Shown here: piece by piece, positions 62,433-64,000 of the stretch | Position numbering within the stretch: the stretch's first letter is position 1 | How the letters are laid out: every line of letters begins with the position of its first letter | From: Candidatus Leucobacter sulfamidivorax | Lineage (GTDB): Bacteria > Actinomycetota > Actinomycetes > Actinomycetales > Microbacteriaceae | Length of the DNA stretch: 64,000 nt | NCBI GenBank assembly: GCA_016771945.1 | Contig: QZLF01000002.1 | Span: 744,001 to 808,000, forward strand | Direction of reading: 5' to 3' | Made by a program: the position numbers and the translations under genes | The notes under the pieces: model-generated | Told to the model about the DNA's origin: nothing | Databases searched by the model: none | The model's input: only the letters and a program-made list of their open reading frames with translations

Positions 62433-64000
62433 ATGGCAGACATCGACATGAAGCCGCGCAGCCGCGACGTCACCGACGGAATCGAGAAGGCCGCGGCACG
62501 CGGCATGCTCCGCGCCGTCGGCATGGGCGACGACGACTGGGACAAGCCCCAGATCGGCATCGCGAGCTCCTGGAACGAGATCACGCCCTGCAATCTGAGC
62601 CTCGACCGGCTCGCCCAGGGCGCGAAGGAGGGCGTGCACGCCGGCGGCGGCTACCCGCTCGAGTTCGGCACGATCTCCGTCAGCGACGGCATCTCGATGG
62701 GCCACGAGGGCATGCACTTCTCGCTCGTCTCGCGCGAGGTCATCGCGGACTCGGTCGAGACCGTCGTCATGGCCGAGCGCCTCGACGGCACGGTCGTGCT
62801 CGCCGGCTGCGACAAGTCGCTGCCCGGCATGCTCATGGCCGCCGCCCGGCTCGACCTCGCCTCGGTGTTCCTCTACGCGGGCTCGATCGCGCCGGGCTGG
62901 GTGAAGCTCTCCGACGGCACGGAGAAGCAGCTCACCATCATCGACGCCTTCGAGGCCGTGGGAGCCTGCAAGGCGGGCACCATGAGCGAGGAGGACCTGA
63001 AGCGGATCGAGTGCGCCATCGCCCCGGGCGAGGGCGCCTGCGGCGGCATGTACACCGCGAACACCATGGCCTGCGTGGCCGAGGCCCTCGGCATGAGCCT
63101 GCCCGGCTCGGCGGCCCCGCCCAGCGCCGACCGCCGCCGCGACTACTTCGCCCATCGCTCGGGCGAGGCCGTGGTGAACATGCTGCGCCAGGGCATCACG
63201 GCGCGCGACATCATGACGAAGAAGGCCTTCGAGAACGCGATCGCGGTCGCGATGGTGCTCGGCGGATCGACGAACGCCGTGCTGCACCTGCTCGCCATCG
63301 CGCGCGAGGCCGAGGTCGAGCTCACCCTCGACGACTTCACGCGCATCGGCCAGCGGACCCCGCACCTCGCCGACATGAAGCCCTTCGGGCGCTACGTGGC
63401 GGAGGACTTCGACCGGGTCGGCGGCATGCCCGTCATCATGAAGGCGATGCTCGACGCCGGCCTCCTGCACGGCGACGCGCTCACCGTCACCGGCAAGACG
63501 GTCGCCGAGAACCTCGCCGACGTCAACACCCCGCTCGACGGCAAGGTGATCCGCACCCTCGACGATCCGCTGCACGCCAACGGCGGGCTCTCCATCCTGC
63601 AGGGCACCCTCGCCCCCGAGGGCGCCGTCGTGAAGACCGCCGGCTTCGACGCCGAGCTCTTCGAGGGACCCGCCCGCGTCTTCGAGCGCGAGCGCGCGGC
63701 CATGGACGCCCTCACCGAGGGGGCGATCTCCGCCGGCGACATCGTCGTGATCCGCTACGAGGGCCCCAAGGGCGGCCCCGGCATGCGCGAGATGCTCGCC
63801 ATCACCGCGGCGATCAAGGGCGCGGGGCTCGGCAAAGATGTACTACTATTGACCGACGGCAGATTCTCGGGCGGCACAACCGGCCTGTGCATCGGCCACA
63901 TTGCACCGGAGGCGACGGACGGGGGTCCGATCGCCCTGGTGCGCGACGGAGACCTGATTCGGGTCGATATCGCCGCACGAACGCTCGACCTTCTGGTAGA
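62433..64000 (+). CDS. ilvD: Dihydroxy-acid dehydratase, 3'-truncated by the window
   Basis: 522 residues are present and the frame runs off the right edge. GCDKSLPGM (Fe-S Cys), [24 protein letters not shown], and [13 protein letters not shown] with TDGRFSGGT are all IlvD hallmarks. It dehydrates dihydroxy acids to 2-oxo acids in valine and isoleucine synthesis. No strong SD at normal spacing is seen; TAGACT at 62420-62425 puts a leaderless start near the ATG. Codon use changes sharply after residue 467 (from about 63834). Confidence 0.95.
   Translation, partial: MADIDMKPRSRDVTDGIEKAAARGMLRAVGMGDDDWDKPQIGIASSWNEITPCNLSLDRLAQGAKEGVHAGGGYPLEFGTISVSDGISMGHEGMHFSLVSREVIADSVETVVMAERLDGTVVLAGCDKSLPGMLMAAARLDLASVFLYAGSIAPGWVKLSDGTEKQLTIIDAFEAVGACKAGTMSEEDLKRIECAIAPGEGACGGMYTANTMACVAEALGMSLPGSAAPPSADRRRDYFAHRSGEAVVNMLRQGITARDIMTKKAFENAIAVAMVLGGSTNAVLHLLAIAREAEVELTLDDFTRIGQRTPHLADMKPFGRYVAEDFDRVGGMPVIMKAMLDAGLLHGDALTVTGKTVAENLADVNTPLDGKVIRTLDDPLHANGGLSILQGTLAPEGAVVKTAGFDAELFEGPARVFERERAAMDALTEGAISAGDIVVIRYEGPKGGPGMREMLAITAAIKGAGLGKDVLLLTDGRFSGGTTGLCIGHIAPEATDGGPIALVRDGDLIRVDIAARTLDLLV

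Overview
The window is a high-GC (about 70%) actinobacterial chromosome segment. GC-rich third codon positions, GTG/TTG starts with good Shine-Dalgarno sites, several candidate leaderless promoters and a homoprotocatechuate dioxygenase of the Brevibacterium/Arthrobacter type point to Micrococcales, probably Microbacteriaceae (Leucobacter- or Microbacterium-like). The family placement is inference. No phage, IS element, CRISPR array or rRNA operon was seen.

Layout. 1-0.7 kb: a membrane protein that may begin left of the window. 0.75-11.6 kb: meta-cleavage genes for homoprotocatechuate (3,4-dihydroxyphenylacetate): hpaD, hpaE, a GntR/FCD regulator and hpaG in one leftward unit; an aromatic 2-oxoacid decarboxylase divergent from a PucR regulator; and a second leftward unit of an esterase, hpaH and hpaI. 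12-17.3 kb: a family-5 (oligo/dipeptide-type) ABC importer with a permease-ATPase fusion. 17.3-25.4 kb: an atypical Baeyer-Villiger-type flavoprotein, a FeaR-like AraC regulator, a ketopantoate-reductase-like protein, a DEAD-box helicase, a SnoaL-like protein and an aldehyde dehydrogenase. 25.5-39.6 kb: an MFS exporter, two tandem esterases, two aldo/keto reductases, a zinc alcohol dehydrogenase, an amidohydrolase, an SDR, an alpha/beta hydrolase, a methyltransferase-like protein, a catalytically dead and an intact phosphotriesterase-family protein, and a TetR regulator. 39.7-53.7 kb: a copper amine oxidase with a Cys-rich tail, two more FeaR-like AraC regulators, a GMC oxidoreductase, an amidase, a YtcJ-like amidohydrolase, an SDR, a phenol-hydroxylase-type monooxygenase and a ThDP enzyme. 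53.9-64 kb: a lipoprotein, a LuxR regulator with two HTH domains, DUF3054, a HisN-type phosphatase, an APC permease, an SDR, tRNA-Lys(CTT), nhaA, a small protein and the 5' part of ilvD.

How the genes may work together. Amines would be taken up (APC permease) and deaminated (copper amine oxidase), and aromatic 2-oxoacids decarboxylated, to give arylacetaldehydes. Aldehyde dehydrogenase would make arylacetates, and the hpa genes would take homoprotocatechuate to pyruvate and succinic semialdehyde. The 4-hydroxyphenylacetate 3-hydroxylase (hpaBC) and the separate CHM isomerase (hpaF) were not found here. The 26-39 kb cluster looks like a separate catabolic island for an unknown ester, lactone or amide.

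Most notable: a 14-16 bp palindrome (core TCNAC-N4-GTNGA) recurs at seven promoter regions, including the ABC importer, the 31-39.6 kb island and the tetR gene itself, suggesting one regulon. Other points are the dead/live phosphotriesterase pair, the metallothionein-like tail on the amine oxidase, the FAH-RraA fusion HpaG, the His-to-Glu change in the BVMO fingerprint, a 22-bp inverted repeat near tRNA-Lys, and an abrupt codon-usage change at the 3' end of ilvD.
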